Below the pieces are notes generated by a model, which had not been told where the DNA came from, did no database searches, and worked only from the letters and a program-made list of their open reading frames with translations. Made by a program: the position numbers and the translations under genes. From Oscillospiraceae bacterium (GTDB taxonomy: Bacteria; Bacillota; Clostridia; Oscillospirales; CAG-272), in NCBI GenBank assembly GCA_009779295.1, contig WREN01000029.1, positions 1-12,834 on the forward strand: 12,834 nt of DNA, in the 5' to 3' direction. Position 1 is the stretch's first letter, and each line of letters opens with the position of its first letter. Positions 12,776 through 12,834 of this stretch are shown here, one piece after another.

Positions 12776-12834
12776 TTCAACATCATCCTTTCTTGTAATT
12801 AAAATTGTTTGTTAAATACATGTAAGGACAATCA
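12776..12834 (-). other. Upstream region of the ATPase gene, cut by window edge
   Basis: Only 59 bases are present. AAAGGATGATG is the Shine-Dalgarno region of the ATPase gene. Two ATGs overlapping it open a frame of only four codons that ends at the TTG start (TGA at 12774-12772). I see no convincing promoter before the window ends. Confidence 0.5.

Overview
The window is bacterial and every recognisable gene lies on the minus strand, so transcription runs from high to low coordinates. The largest block (1-7517) is the S10-spc ribosomal protein cluster in the classical order rpsJ-rplC-rplD-rplW-rplB-rpsS-rplV-rpsC-rplP-rpmC-rpsQ-rplN-rplX-rplE-rpsN-rpsH-rplF, with rplF cut by the window edge. 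A zinc-type 61-residue S14, strong GGAGG Shine-Dalgarno sites before almost every gene, sigma-A-like promoters and the L3/L16/L14 sequences fit a mid-GC Firmicutes genome, most likely class Clostridia. I cannot place it more narrowly.

Upstream of rpsJ, where tuf/fus/rpsL/rpsG would often be expected, lie three tandem paralogues (7551-10636) of the uroporphyrinogen decarboxylase-like (URO-D / corrinoid methyltransferase) superfamily, each 345 residues. The genes overlap by 17 and 11 bases and the last ends only 33 bases before rpsJ with no terminator, so the paralogues and the S10 cluster may share transcripts. A promoter with a perfect -10 box (10765-10793) and a roughly 120-base leader with several stem-loops precede the first paralogue. 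None of the three carries the RQAGRY-type N-terminus of HemE, and the usual His-x-Cys zinc motif of the methyltransferase branch reads His-x-Glu, so their substrate is unknown.

Furthest upstream is a 576-residue ATPase of the ABC class (COG3044/PF09818 type; 11045-12775).

The 408-base gap between the ATPase and the first URO-D paralogue (10637-11044) is the most interesting stretch. It holds a perfect consensus sigma-A promoter (TTGACA, 17 bases, TATAAT), then about 120 bases without a credible ORF that contain two copies of a structured unit (a hairpin with an AGAAC loop, an A-tract, then GTTCACTRAGAAGAT), and then an intrinsic terminator. This reads as an independent small non-coding RNA of about 121 nt that I do not recognise. 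The URO-D promoter follows it.

Other oddities are a terminator-like hairpin in an unusually long 157-base gap between rpsN and rpsH, an R/G/N/D-rich disordered tail of about 80 residues on ribosomal protein S3, and a 9-bp stem-loop between rpsJ and rplC.
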